Source: Natronomonas sp. (GTDB lineage Archaea > Halobacteriota > Halobacteria > Halobacteriales > Haloarculaceae). Taken from it: a stretch of 11,599 nucleotides of DNA. The stretch's first letter is position 1, and every line of letters starts with the position of its first letter. The notes under the pieces are model-generated. The model was given only the letters and a program-made list of their open reading frames with translations, was not told the DNA's origin and did not search any database. Of the stretch, positions 1 to 6,675 are shown in pieces. Position numbers and translations under genes: made by a program. The DNA lies in contig SLIW01000374.1 in assembly GCA_007135435.1 (NCBI GenBank), positions 1-11,599 on the forward strand. Direction: 5' to 3'.

Positions 1-622
1 ACCAGGTGCGCTGGCCGAGGTTCCCGGTCGGCGCGACGACCACCGTCCCGTCCTGGACGGCCCGATCGGCCGCCCGTGCGGCCGGGTCGGAGCCGTCGGT
101 GGGGGTGCCGTAGAACGAGACCGGGGCGACGACGACATCGACGTCCTTCTCGCGCATCCACGCCATCGCGTCCTCGAAGCCGGACGAACCGTCGACGGTG
201 GCGAGGTACAGCGACGCGTCGGGCGCCGTCCGGGCGACGACCGCGGCCGCGGCGGTCCCGTGACCGTCGGGCCGCTGGCGCTCCCGGTGGTCGCCCGCCT
301 CGAAGGTCCGCGTTGTGACGACCCTGTCCGCGATCCGGGGGTCGTCGCCGTCGAAGGCAGTCACGTCTATCACGCCGACGGCCACTCCCTCCCCGGTCAG
401 CGACCCCGCCGGGAGTGGTTCCCCAGTCGCACCCTCCCCGGACGGCCCTCCGTCGTGAAGGCGCTCGAGCTCCTCCGCAGGATCGATCTCGGCCTCGGCC
501 AGGTGCGGTGGGTGCTCGCTACCCCGCTCCTTCCCGTCCATGACGACCACGACCGCGAGGGTCGAGACAACCAGGGCGAGCAGGGCGACGGAGACGGCGA
601 GGTGGATCCAGGAGGGTCTCAT
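1..622 (-). CDS. Subtilisin-like (S8) serine protease, membrane-anchored or secreted, partial
   Basis: The reverse complement from the ATG at 622 reads open to the window edge (207 residues seen, C-terminus missing). Residues 8-28 form one hydrophobic segment, a signal peptide or N-terminal membrane anchor that would place the enzyme outside the cell. An acidic linker follows. The S8 fold is recognisable: VGVIDV puts the catalytic Asp at residue 86, DGHGTA puts the catalytic His at 121, VSFYG sits near 168-172, and APTGN gives the oxyanion-hole Asn near 201. The catalytic Ser (GTS motif) would lie beyond the left edge, so activity cannot be confirmed. No subtilisin-type propeptide is evident, because the Asp block begins only about 80 residues in. 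The gene is divergent from the surface-protein gene at 787. Family assignment is firm; substrate and exact subfamily are not. Confidence 0.87.
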   Translation of the reverse strand, partial: MRPSWIHLAVSVALLALVVSTLAVVVVMDGKERGSEHPPHLAEAEIDPAEELERLHDGGPSGEGATGEPLPAGSLTGEGVAVGVIDVTAFDGDDPRIADRVVTTRTFEAGDHRERQRPDGHGTAAAAVVARTAPDASLYLATVDGSSGFEDAMAWMREKDVDVVVAPVSFYGTPTDGSDPAARAADRAVQDGTVVVAPTGNLGQRTW

Positions 623-633
623 GGGAGGACAGT

Positions 634-660
634 CTGGAGGGCTGGGAGGGCTGGGAGGGG
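634..660. repeat. Short 9-bp tandem repeat (CTGGGAGGG) in the protease leader
   Basis: CTGGGAGGG occurs at 642-650 and 651-659, with a shortened copy (CTGGAGG) at 634-640. The tract lies just upstream of the protease start codon, in its presumed 5' leader. It looks like simple slippage repeat; no function is evident. Confidence 0.5.
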
Positions 661-700
661 TCACGGCGCCAGTTACGAACGGGTACTGGCCGAAGACGCA

Positions 701-708
701 CTTAAAAT
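701..708 (-). promoter_or_regulatory. Possible TATA box for the S8 protease
   Basis: CTTAAAAT here reads ATTTTAAG on the minus strand, the most TATA-like sequence upstream of the protease. It is about 80 nt from the ATG at 622, which would imply a leader of about 50 nt, unlike the leaderless pattern elsewhere in the window. This is positional inference only. Confidence 0.3.
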
Positions 709-753
709 CACGTGGAGCGCTGGCGCTCGGGGACACGACGAACACTGTCTGTG

Positions 754-760
754 GCTAAAA
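754..760 (+). promoter_or_regulatory. TATA box for the surface-protein gene
   Basis: GCTAAAA lies about 30 nt before the ATG at 787, the spacing expected for an archaeal TATA box driving a leaderless or nearly leaderless mRNA. It supports 787 as the start rather than the internal ATG at 835. Confidence 0.5.
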
Positions 761-786
761 CGCCGTTTTGACCCTTCCCTGCCGTT

Positions 787-2460
787 ATGACTGGTCCTGT
801 CGAACCCCAGCGCGACGCGTGGTCCCCCTCGAAGATGATCCGAGCCCTTCTCGTCGCCGGCGTGGTCGCGCTCTCACTGACAGTGGTGGCCGGAGGCGGT
901 CTCTCCGCGGCCGGCAGCTGGGGGTCGACAGACGGTGGCGGCGACACGTTCGATGGAATGGGGGTTTCCGAGGGGGTCGTCACCGCTTCCGATCCGACGA
1001 CGGACGGCCATCCCACCACCCACGACGATCCGGACACGGCCGTTGGCTCCACCAGGGACGGAGAAGCCACGTCCGACGGTGGGGACGTGACCGACAGTGG
1101 CGACCTGACCGACGACGGTACGGGCGGGAACGACGAGACCACCCTCGTCGACGACGAGGGGACCTTCCGACTGGAGGCCGGGCCCGGCCAGGCCGTCGAG
1201 GGGTGGTCGAACCGCTCGGTCGGGTCTGCGCTGGAGGTTCGACTCGAGGTGTATCTGTCGGACGACGACGCGCCGTTCGTCCAGACCCGGTCGGCGACGG
1301 TGGACCGCCACGGGTCGTTCTGGAGCGTCTTCGATCTCTCGAACGTTCCTGTCGGGACACCCTACGAGGTCGTCGTGGCGGACGCCGAGGACGGCTCGCA
1401 GGTCGCGAACGCGACCGGCGTCGTCGAGGTGTGTGCGAGCGCCTGCGACCGCGTGCGACCCGACCACCCGGCACGGGATACCGAACTCCTGGGGGAGGAC
1501 CCGCTGACGCTGGACGTCGGTCCGGAGCGGGTGGTCCGGGGTGAGACCCCGCTCCCACCCGGCAGCGAGGTTCAGGTCCGGCTCCACGCATCCGGCGACG
1601 ACCCATTCCTGTTCTCCGAGGCCGCCACCGTCGACGCGGACGGGACCTTCCGCGCCGCGTTCGACCTCTCGTTCGCCGTCGACCCGGGGCGATTCACGCT
1701 CACGGTCCTCGACCGGGACGCCGACGCCGCCGCGGACCGCACGCTCGTCGAGGCGGAGGGCGAGCTGGTCGAGTGCCGGGACGCGTGCGCTGCGCCGAAC
1801 CCCCGTGACCACTACGCGTTCGGTGTCGGGGGAGAACTCGAGTCACATCACACGGTCGAACGGGCGGCCATCCCGCGGTCGTCCCTCACGTACCCGCGGG
1901 TGTCCATCGAGACCGACGAGACGGTGGTCGTCCCGATCTCGCTCGCCGACGAGGACGCCGCCACGATCACCATCGTCCAGCGCGACGTCGATCCCTCGGC
2001 GTCGAACTTCTCCCTCGACGCGACGGTCGCCGACGGGACGGGCGACGACCGCGTCCTCCTGGTGTTCGACGCGGAGGCGGCCCGGGGCGGTGCCGAGCAG
2101 GCGCTGTTCCCCGCCGACCCCGGTGACGAGGTGACCGTCGACGCCCAGCGTGGCAGCCTCACCGCCGACGAGTACGTCCTCTGGGTCTCGGCCGACTCGA
2201 CCGGGCCGATGGAGCCCTCCCAGCTGGGTCGGCTCACGCCAGGGGACGAGGAGCCGCCCGACGACGTGCTCGGGATCGACGTCAACGAACCCGACCCGGA
2301 CGAGGAAGCCAGATACGAGACGCGACCCGAGCCGTCTCCATCGCCACCGCCCCCGGGACCGGGTGACCGCGTACCGATCATGGGGTTCGCCGCGCTCGTC
2401 GTCGCCGGGATACTCGGACTGACAGGCGTGACCGTCCTCGCCGGGTCGGCCCGCCTGTGA
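787..2460 (+). CDS. Haloarchaeal cell-surface protein with tandem BGTF-type domains and C-terminal anchor
   Basis: This 557-aa protein has export features at both ends: a hydrophobic signal segment at about residues 17-37 and a C-terminal membrane helix at about 530-552, preceded by a Pro-rich stalk (PSPSPPPPGPG). Residues 45-125 are an Asp/Gly/Thr-rich linker. Two homologous beta-sandwich units follow, about 126-225 and 238-340. Both share a TVD..G.F...FDLS core, and each ends in a CxxxC pair (C216/C220 and C330/C334). A third region, about 355-475, resembles the domain that follows BGTF repeats in other haloarchaeal surface proteins. The end resembles a PGF-CTERM tail, but no PGF tripeptide is visible, so archaeosortase processing is doubtful. 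Its role is probably structural or adhesive at the cell surface. Divergent neighbour: S8 protease. Architecture is well supported; function is not. Confidence 0.8.
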   Translation: MTGPVEPQRDAWSPSKMIRALLVAGVVALSLTVVAGGGLSAAGSWGSTDGGGDTFDGMGVSEGVVTASDPTTDGHPTTHDDPDTAVGSTRDGEATSDGGDVTDSGDLTDDGTGGNDETTLVDDEGTFRLEAGPGQAVEGWSNRSVGSALEVRLEVYLSDDDAPFVQTRSATVDRHGSFWSVFDLSNVPVGTPYEVVVADAEDGSQVANATGVVEVCASACDRVRPDHPARDTELLGEDPLTLDVGPERVVRGETPLPPGSEVQVRLHASGDDPFLFSEAATVDADGTFRAAFDLSFAVDPGRFTLTVLDRDADAAADRTLVEAEGELVECRDACAAPNPRDHYAFGVGGELESHHTVERAAIPRSSLTYPRVSIETDETVVVPISLADEDAATITIVQRDVDPSASNFSLDATVADGTGDDRVLLVFDAEAARGGAEQALFPADPGDEVTVDAQRGSLTADEYVLWVSADSTGPMEPSQLGRLTPGDEEPPDDVLGIDVNEPDPDEEARYETRPEPSPSPPPPGPGDRVPIMGFAALVVAGILGLTGVTVLAGSARL

Positions 2461-2609
2461 AGGCTAGCGAATGCGACGGAGCCTGGGGAGCGTCGGCGAT
2501 GGAGGATACCAGACCGGGGCTCCGACGAGCGAACGACGATTTCTGGGGTGCGTCCTCCGGCCCCGGATAGTCTAGATCGACGAATCCAGCGGTCGTAATC
2601 GATGGCTAT

Positions 2610-3323
2610 TTACACCGCCTCGCACCGCGAGTTCAGACACCGCTCGCCGGAGCTGGTGGCGAAGAGCGGGAGCCCGCAGTCGCAATCGCCCGTGACGGTC
2701 CCGTCGGGGATGGCGAAGCCGGTCTCGCAGTCGGGGTAGTGCTCGCAACCCGCCAGCAGCCCACCGCGGCGCAGGATCTGGAGCTCGCCCCCACAGCGCG
2801 GACAGTCCCACTCGCCGCCGAACGCCTCCTGGACGGCCTCCAGGAGCGACCCACAGTCGTAGTCGAGACACAGCTCGAAGCGCCGGCCGCGGTCCACCTG
2901 GAACCGGGGGAGGCCGCAGTCACACGACTCCTCCAGGACGCTCGCGCCCGTTGGGAGCGGGTAGCGCACCTCGCAGTCGAGACAGACGACGGTCCCTCGC
3001 GTCCGCACGAGCGTCGCGCCACAGCGGCACTCGCCGACGGGGACGCCGGCCTCGCCCACGTCGTGCTCCGCGACGTCGACGTCGCCCGCCGCCTCGATCC
3101 GGAGGGTCTCCTCGCCGTCGACGGCGACCAGCCACAGCGGGTCGAACGTCAGCGAGAGGTCGGCCGGTCGGGTGAGCCAGGCGACCGGCTGGTAGCCGTC
3201 GGCGTCGTGGACCAGGACGGTGTCGTCGGGCTTGACGACGACGAGGACGCGGCCGCGCTGGAACCGCTCCCGGGAGCCGTCGTAACGGACGATGCAGTCG
3301 CCGGCGATGGTGCGCGTCGACAT
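2610..3323 (-). CDS. NucS N-terminal-like domain fused to four Cys4 zinc ribbons; nuclease domain absent
   Basis: This 237-aa protein starts at MSTRTIAGD, chosen because a TATA-like box lies about 25 nt upstream. Residues about 7-80 (GDCIVRYDGS, VLVVVKPDDTVLVHDADGYQPVAW) resemble the N-terminal DNA-binding/dimerisation domain of the mismatch endonuclease NucS (DUF91). The NucS catalytic domain is not present. Instead there are four regular four-cysteine sites: C99/C101/C114/C117, C134/C136/C152/C157, C174/C177/C193/C199 and C214/C216/C229/C234. The third matches a topoisomerase I C4 zinc finger (CPRCGGEL, then GCEHYPDC). The second and fourth share CDCGLP. By domain content it is probably a nucleic-acid-binding protein, perhaps in repair, without nuclease activity of its own. 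It is convergent with the surface-protein gene and divergent from metY1. Confidence 0.75.
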   Translation of the reverse strand: MSTRTIAGDCIVRYDGSRERFQRGRVLVVVKPDDTVLVHDADGYQPVAWLTRPADLSLTFDPLWLVAVDGEETLRIEAAGDVDVAEHDVGEAGVPVGECRCGATLVRTRGTVVCLDCEVRYPLPTGASVLEESCDCGLPRFQVDRGRRFELCLDYDCGSLLEAVQEAFGGEWDCPRCGGELQILRRGGLLAGCEHYPDCETGFAIPDGTVTGDCDCGLPLFATSSGERCLNSRCEAV

Positions 3324-3345
3324 GGGGGGTCTGGCCGCGTCCTCG

Positions 3346-3351
3346 TATATG
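3346..3351 (-). promoter_or_regulatory. TATA box for the NucS-N/zinc-ribbon gene
   Basis: TATATG on the plus strand (CATATA on the minus) sits about 25 nt before the minus-strand ATG at 3323, consistent with a leaderless transcript. It supports the 237-aa start over the longer in-frame extension, whose residues are low-complexity Pro/Arg. Confidence 0.5.
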
Positions 3352-3424
3352 AACCTGGACCGGGCGATCCCGGAGCGGGGTCGGGTTCGATCCCCGTGAC
3401 TATCCCCCGGCGAGCAGTCGGGCC

Positions 3425-3470
3425 GGGGCCCAATAGGTCGGGGGCCAATAGGACGGGGCCAATAGGACGG
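3425..3470. repeat. Three tandem copies of a GGGGCCAATAGGACG element
   Basis: CCAATAGG occurs at 3430-3437, 3445-3452 and 3459-3466, embedded in near-identical units of about 14-16 bp (first copy GGTCG, the other two GGACG). The array lies between the divergent promoters of the zinc-ribbon gene and metY1, ending about 40 bp before the metY1 TATA box. This is where an archaeal regulator could bind, but no regulator is known for it. Confidence 0.75.
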
Positions 3471-3510
3471 GGGCGGGGCGGCCGCCGGCGAATCTTGCCG
3501 TAACTGACGG

Positions 3511-3517
3511 TTATAGA
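3511..3517 (+). promoter_or_regulatory. TATA box for the metY1-metX operon
   Basis: TTATAGA lies about 33 nt before the metY1 ATG at 3544, predicting transcription start a few nucleotides before the start codon. A second AT-rich stretch, AGATATAT at 3525-3532, is too close to the ATG to serve as TATA for this start. Confidence 0.5.
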
Positions 3518-3543
3518 TACGCCCAGATATATGCACAGGATAC

Positions 3544-4824
3544 ATGAACCGCGACGAGTCGTCGGGCTTCTCGACGCGCTGTCTCCACGTCGGACAGGGA
3601 CCGGACCCGGCGACGGGGGCGGCGGCGCCGCCGATCTACCAGACCACCTCCTACGAGTTCCCCGACGCCGACGTCGCCGCCGCCCGCTACGCCCTCGAGG
3701 ACGACGGCCACGTCTACTCCCGGATCGCCAACCCGACGGTCCGGGCGCTCGAGGAGCGGCTTGCATCCCTGGAGGGGGGCGTCGACGCCCTCGCGACCGC
3801 GTCTGGGATGGCGGCGTTCGACGCCGTGACGCTGGTGCTCGCCGAGGCGGGCGAGAACATCGTGAGCGCGTCGTCCATCTACGGCGGGACGCACACCTAC
3901 CTCTCGCACACCGCCGCTCGTCGGGGAATCGGGGTCCGGTTCGTCGACACCCTTGACCCGGCCGCCTACGCGGCGGCGATCGACGCGGACACGGCGTTCG
4001 TCCACTGCGAGACGGTCGGTAACCCGGCGCTCGTGACGCCGCCGCTCGAGGAGATCGCCGACGTCGCCCACGACGCGGGCGTCCCGCTCGTCGTCGACAA
4101 CACCTTCGCGACGCCCACGCTCTGTCGGCCCCTGGAGCACGGCGCGGACGTCGTCTGGGAGTCGACGACGAAGTGGATCCACGGCTCGGGGACGACCCTC
4201 GGCGGGATCCTCGTCGACGACGGCTCCTTCCCCTTCGCCGACTATCCCGATCGCTACCCGGAGGTCGCCGCGCCGAACCCGGCGTTCGACGGGACGAACT
4301 TCGCCGAGCGGTTCGGCGAGCGGGCGTTCACCATGGCGGCCCGGCACCGGGCGGCCCGGAGCGTGGGTCACCAGCAGTCGCCGTTCGACGCCTGGGCGAC
4401 CCTCCAGGGCGTCGAGACCCTCGGCCTGCGGATGGAGCGCCACTGCGAGAACGCGCTCCGGGTCGCCGAGTTCCTCGCCGAGCACCCCCGGGTCTCGTGG
4501 GTCACCTACCCCGGCCTCCCCGACCACGAGACCCACGTTCTCGCCTCGCGGTACCTCGAGGGCGGCTACGGCGGGATGATCGCGTTCGGCCCGGAAGGGG
4601 GGTACGACGCCGCCAGACGGATCTGCGAGGAGACCACCGTGGCGAAGTTCCTGGCGAACGTCGGCGACGCCCGGACCCTGATCGTCCACCCGGCGTCGAC
4701 CACCCACGGCCAGCTGAGTCCCGACGAGCAACGGGCGAGCGGCGTCACCCGGGACCTCGTCCGGCTGTCCGTGGGCATCGAAGACGGAGAAGATATCCTC
4801 GGGGACCTCGAGGAGGTACTATGA
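3544..4824 (+). CDS. metY: O-acetylhomoserine sulfhydrylase family enzyme (MetY paralogue 1)
   Basis: This 426-aa cytosolic PLP enzyme of the Cys/Met metabolism (gamma-family) class should convert O-acetylhomoserine plus sulfide to homocysteine. Visible signatures are STRCLHVGQGPDPATGA at the N-terminus (typical of MetY), PIYQTTSY, the VDNTFATP segment with cofactor-binding Asp185, and STTKWIHGSG with Schiff-base Lys210. The C-terminal ANVGD and HPASTTH segments are intact. It departs from the usual MetY sequence in three places: YSRIANPT instead of YSRIMNPT, FDG instead of YHG near 248-250, and RAARSVG instead of LRDLG near 269-275. Length is normal for the family. Its stop overlaps the start of a mini-ORF leading into metX, so the two are almost certainly one operon. 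Cystathionine gamma-synthase or lyase is less likely on N-terminal motif and length. Confidence 0.88.
   Translation: MNRDESSGFSTRCLHVGQGPDPATGAAAPPIYQTTSYEFPDADVAAARYALEDDGHVYSRIANPTVRALEERLASLEGGVDALATASGMAAFDAVTLVLAEAGENIVSASSIYGGTHTYLSHTAARRGIGVRFVDTLDPAAYAAAIDADTAFVHCETVGNPALVTPPLEEIADVAHDAGVPLVVDNTFATPTLCRPLEHGADVVWESTTKWIHGSGTTLGGILVDDGSFPFADYPDRYPEVAAPNPAFDGTNFAERFGERAFTMAARHRAARSVGHQQSPFDAWATLQGVETLGLRMERHCENALRVAEFLAEHPRVSWVTYPGLPDHETHVLASRYLEGGYGGMIAFGPEGGYDAARRICEETTVAKFLANVGDARTLIVHPASTTHGQLSPDEQRASGVTRDLVRLSVGIEDGEDILGDLEEVL
4811..4817 (+). promoter_or_regulatory. Shine-Dalgarno-like AGGAGGT at the end of metY1
   Basis: AGGAGGT ends 3 nt before the ATGA at 4821, where the metY1 stop overlaps the first mini-ORF start. 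The spacing is short but the sequence matches the haloarchaeal anti-SD well, so ribosomes ending metY1 could restart here. Confidence 0.4.
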
Positions 4825-4850
4825 GCGGCGACCATGGGGGGTCACCATGA
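4821..4850 (+). CDS. Mini-ORF 1 in the metY1-metX junction (MSGDHGGSP)
   Basis: ATG at 4821 overlaps the metY1 stop (ATGA) and reads nine codons to TGA at 4848-4850, which itself overlaps the next ATG. The peptide echoes the MetX N-terminus (MSGD). It is probably a by-product of the 26-bp repeat; whether it is translated is unknown. Confidence 0.35.
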   Translation: MSGDHGGSP

Positions 4851-4876
4851 GCAGCGACCGCGGAGGAGCGCCATGA
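4847..4876 (+). CDS. Mini-ORF 2 in the metY1-metX junction (MSSDRGGAP)
   Basis: ATG at 4847 lies in ATGA shared with the stop of mini-ORF 1. It reads nine codons to TGA at 4874-4876, which overlaps the metX ATG at 4873. It could act as a reinitiation step between metY1 and metX. Expression is unknown. Confidence 0.35.
   Translation: MSSDRGGAP
4862..4866 (+). promoter_or_regulatory. Shine-Dalgarno GGAGG for metX
   Basis: GGAGG, inside the second 26-bp unit, lies 6 nt before the ATG at 4873. It favours 4873 as the metX start over the in-frame ATG at 4834, which would add 13 residues (MGGHHEQRP...) read from repeat DNA. Confidence 0.5.
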
Positions 4877-6093
4877 GCGGCGACCGGGAGGTGGGCCACG
4901 AGGAGGGACAGGTCTCGCTGGGCGAGTTCACCTTCGAGTGCGGCGAGTCAATCGCCGACCTGGAGGTCGCCTACGAGACCTACGGCGAGTTCACCGGCGA
5001 CAACGCGGTCCTGGTCTGCCACGCGCTCACCGGAAGCGCCCACGTGGCCGGGCGCCGACGGCGCGAGGACACCGCCGGCCAGGCCCACGCCTGGTGGGAC
5101 GACATCGTCGGCCCCGGCAAGGCGATCGACACCACCGACTACTACGTCGTCTGCGTGAACGTTCCCGGGTCGTGCTACGGGGCGTCCGGGCCGCCGTCGA
5201 CGAACCCCGAGACCGGCGAGCCGTGGGGCACCGACTTCCCCGCCGTGACGGTCGGCGACTGGACGGACGCCCAGCGGCTGCTGCTCGACCACCTCGGCGT
5301 GCCGCACCTCCACGCCGTCGTCGGGGGGAGCGTCGGCGGGATGAACGTCCTCGAGTGGGCCAGCCGGCACCCCGACCACGTCGACCGCGTCATCCCGATC
5401 GCCGCCGCCGCGCGGCTCGACCCCCAGTGTCTGGCCCTCGACGCCATCGCCCGCCGTGCCATCACGACCGACCCGAACTGGAACGGCGGCGACTACTACG
5501 GGGGCGACCCGCCGGTGGACGGCCTGGCGCTGGCCCGCCAGATCGGCCACGTGATGTACCTCTCGAAGGCGTCGATGGAGAAGAAGTTCGGCCGCCGCTC
5601 GGCCGGGATGGACGTCGGGCGCGACACGTTCCCCACCGACCCCGCCGCCGGCTTCTTCCCGTACCGCGAGGTGGAGTCCTACCTCGACTACCAGGGCGAG
5701 AAGTTCGCCGACCGCTTCGACGCCAACACCTACCTCTACCTGACGCGGGCGATGGACAACTACGACCTGGCCGCGGGCTACGAGGACGACGCCGACGCCC
5801 TCGCCGCCTTCGACGGCCAGGCGATGGTGATGTCGTTCACGGGTGACTGGCACTTCACCGTCGCGCAGTCGGAGGCGCTGGCGGAGGCGTTCCGCGAGAC
5901 CGGCGCCGCCACCGCCCACCACGTCGTCGACTCCGACCACGGCCACGACGCGTTCCTGGTCGAACCCGACCGGGTCGGCCCACCGCTCGCCGACTTCCTC
6001 GACGACGGCGTCACCGGCAACGCGGTCAGCGACACGCTCGAGGAGTCGGGGTCCGACTTCGCGCCGGTCCACACCAGCCTCTTCTCGGACTGA
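4873..6093 (+). CDS. metX: Homoserine O-acetyltransferase
   Basis: This 406-aa alpha/beta-hydrolase transfers an acyl group (acetyl, by family) from acyl-CoA to the homoserine hydroxyl, the first committed step of methionine synthesis. The MetX signatures are clear: [12 protein letters not shown] at 47-58, [18 protein letters not shown] near 98-115, the nucleophile elbow GGSVGGM with Ser153, the FTGDWHF segment with acid Asp325, and DHGHDAF with catalytic His358. Length is at the long end of normal. It lies directly behind metY1 through a chain of overlapping mini-ORFs, so the operon supplies both the acyltransferase and the sulfhydrylase that uses its product. MetX homologues can be succinyl- or acetyl-specific, and sequence reading alone does not settle that. 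The sister enzyme serine O-acetyltransferase is a less likely alternative. Confidence 0.92.
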   Translation: MSGDREVGHEEGQVSLGEFTFECGESIADLEVAYETYGEFTGDNAVLVCHALTGSAHVAGRRRREDTAGQAHAWWDDIVGPGKAIDTTDYYVVCVNVPGSCYGASGPPSTNPETGEPWGTDFPAVTVGDWTDAQRLLLDHLGVPHLHAVVGGSVGGMNVLEWASRHPDHVDRVIPIAAAARLDPQCLALDAIARRAITTDPNWNGGDYYGGDPPVDGLALARQIGHVMYLSKASMEKKFGRRSAGMDVGRDTFPTDPAAGFFPYREVESYLDYQGEKFADRFDANTYLYLTRAMDNYDLAAGYEDDADALAAFDGQAMVMSFTGDWHFTVAQSEALAEAFRETGAATAHHVVDSDHGHDAFLVEPDRVGPPLADFLDDGVTGNAVSDTLEESGSDFAPVHTSLFSD

Positions 6094-6264
6094 TCTCCAC
6101 CGACGCGACCGACGCTTCGTGGAATCCAGGCGGGTCGCCCGCCGCGCGTCAGTGTCCGCTTCCAGGTGCGTGCCATCGCGAGCACGTCCCGTGAAATCTG
6201 CCGTGGGTGAGCGCCGAGCCAAAGATGTTAGGCCAACACCTGATAGGACGGGCGACCCCTGGAT

Positions 6265-6429
6265 ATGGTGATGACCTCGACCGACACCGTCTCGACGATC
6301 TTCGGTCGGTGCCCCGACTGTGGATCGGCGTACGTCGCGGAGCGTCGTCTCGACGGCTCGATCAGACCCGCCGAGGGGACCGACGGCTGCGAGTGCGTCG
6401 GCGCGCCGCTGGCGAAGGCCCCCGCGTAG
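6265..6429 (+). CDS. Small zinc-binding micro-protein (54 aa, CPDCG ... CEC)
   Basis: Codons from ATG 6265 to TAG 6429 give a 54-aa protein with CPDCG at residues 16-20 and CEC at 42-44, a plausible four-cysteine zinc site. Small CPxCG zinc-ribbon proteins are a recognised and abundant class in haloarchaea. Homologues of this one are not known to me. A second ATG at 6271 lies about 27 nt after GATAGGA (6242-6248), a possible TATA-like element, so translation could start there and give 52 residues. It sits between metX and metY2 on the same strand, 171 bp after metX, and so probably has its own promoter. Function is unknown. Confidence 0.55.
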   Translation: MVMTSTDTVSTIFGRCPDCGSAYVAERRLDGSIRPAEGTDGCECVGAPLAKAPA

Positions 6430-6437
6430 CGCCCGAA

Positions 6438-6623
6438 CACCGTAGCGGTCGCCGTCCGAACCGTCCCACATCCGTGGGAGGGCCCCGTCCAGACCCACGG
6501 CAGCTTCCTGTTCAGACGCCGTCTCTGCACCGTAGCCGGGGCCGTTCCGACGGACGCCGTTCTAGCCGTGTATCGGAGGCCGTTCGTACGGGCACCGTCT
6601 CGGCGCCGTAGCGGGGGCCGTTC
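6438..6623 (+). repeat. Three dispersed ~20-bp direct repeats upstream of metY2
   Basis: Copies lie at 6438-6457, 6528-6547 and 6604-6623, with consensus CRCCGTAGCSGGGGCCGTTC. The first matches each of the other two at 16 of 20 positions. The last two are part of a longer 32-bp similarity (6516-6547 and 6592-6623, 27 of 32). Extra GCCGTTC words occur at 6556-6562 and 6579-6585. The group fills the noncoding space between the micro-protein and metY2 and ends about 50 nt before the metY2 ATG. It may be regulatory or merely degenerate repeat. Confidence 0.6.
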
Positions 6624-6642
6624 TTGCCACTTCCTGGGGTGG

Positions 6643-6648
6643 TTTTAC
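6643..6648 (+). promoter_or_regulatory. TATA box for metY2
   Basis: TTTTAC lies about 30 nt before the ATG at 6676 and fits a near-leaderless transcript. This supports 6676 over an in-frame upstream ATG at 6568, which would add 36 Arg-rich residues unlike any MetY N-terminus. Confidence 0.5.
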
Positions 6649-6675
6649 GTCCGCGTCGAGAGACGAGACGTACGT

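Larger units (their letters stand above)
4821..4898 (+). repeat. Three 26-bp tandem units, each opening with ATGAGC, at the metX start
   Basis: Units are 4821-4846, 4847-4872 and 4873-4898. All begin ATGAGC(G/A)GCGACC and continue with a purine-rich, SD-like stretch (GGGGGG, GGAGG, GGGAGG). Units 1 and 2 agree at 19 of 26 positions, and units 1 and 3 at 18 of 26. There is no indel, so the stop/start chain is intact in every copy. Confidence 0.85.

Noticed and set aside
260..790. 176-aa plus-strand ORF over the left edge
   Set aside because: It lies antisense to the S8 protease, which has recognisable catalytic motifs, and runs into the surface-protein promoter. Its sequence resembles no family I recognise.
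4834..4872. Upstream in-frame ATG that would extend MetX by 13 residues
   Set aside because: The extension is read out of the 26-bp repeat, and the ATG at 4873 has a well-spaced GGAGG and the ATGA overlap.
4948..6498. 516-aa minus-strand ORF antisense to metX
   Set aside because: Val/Gly/Arg-rich composition without motifs; it is a shadow of metX, which has all catalytic residues.
6568..6675. 36-residue N-terminal extension of the second MetY
   Set aside because: It is Arg-rich, unlike MetY N-termini, and spans the TATA box and the third upstream repeat copy.
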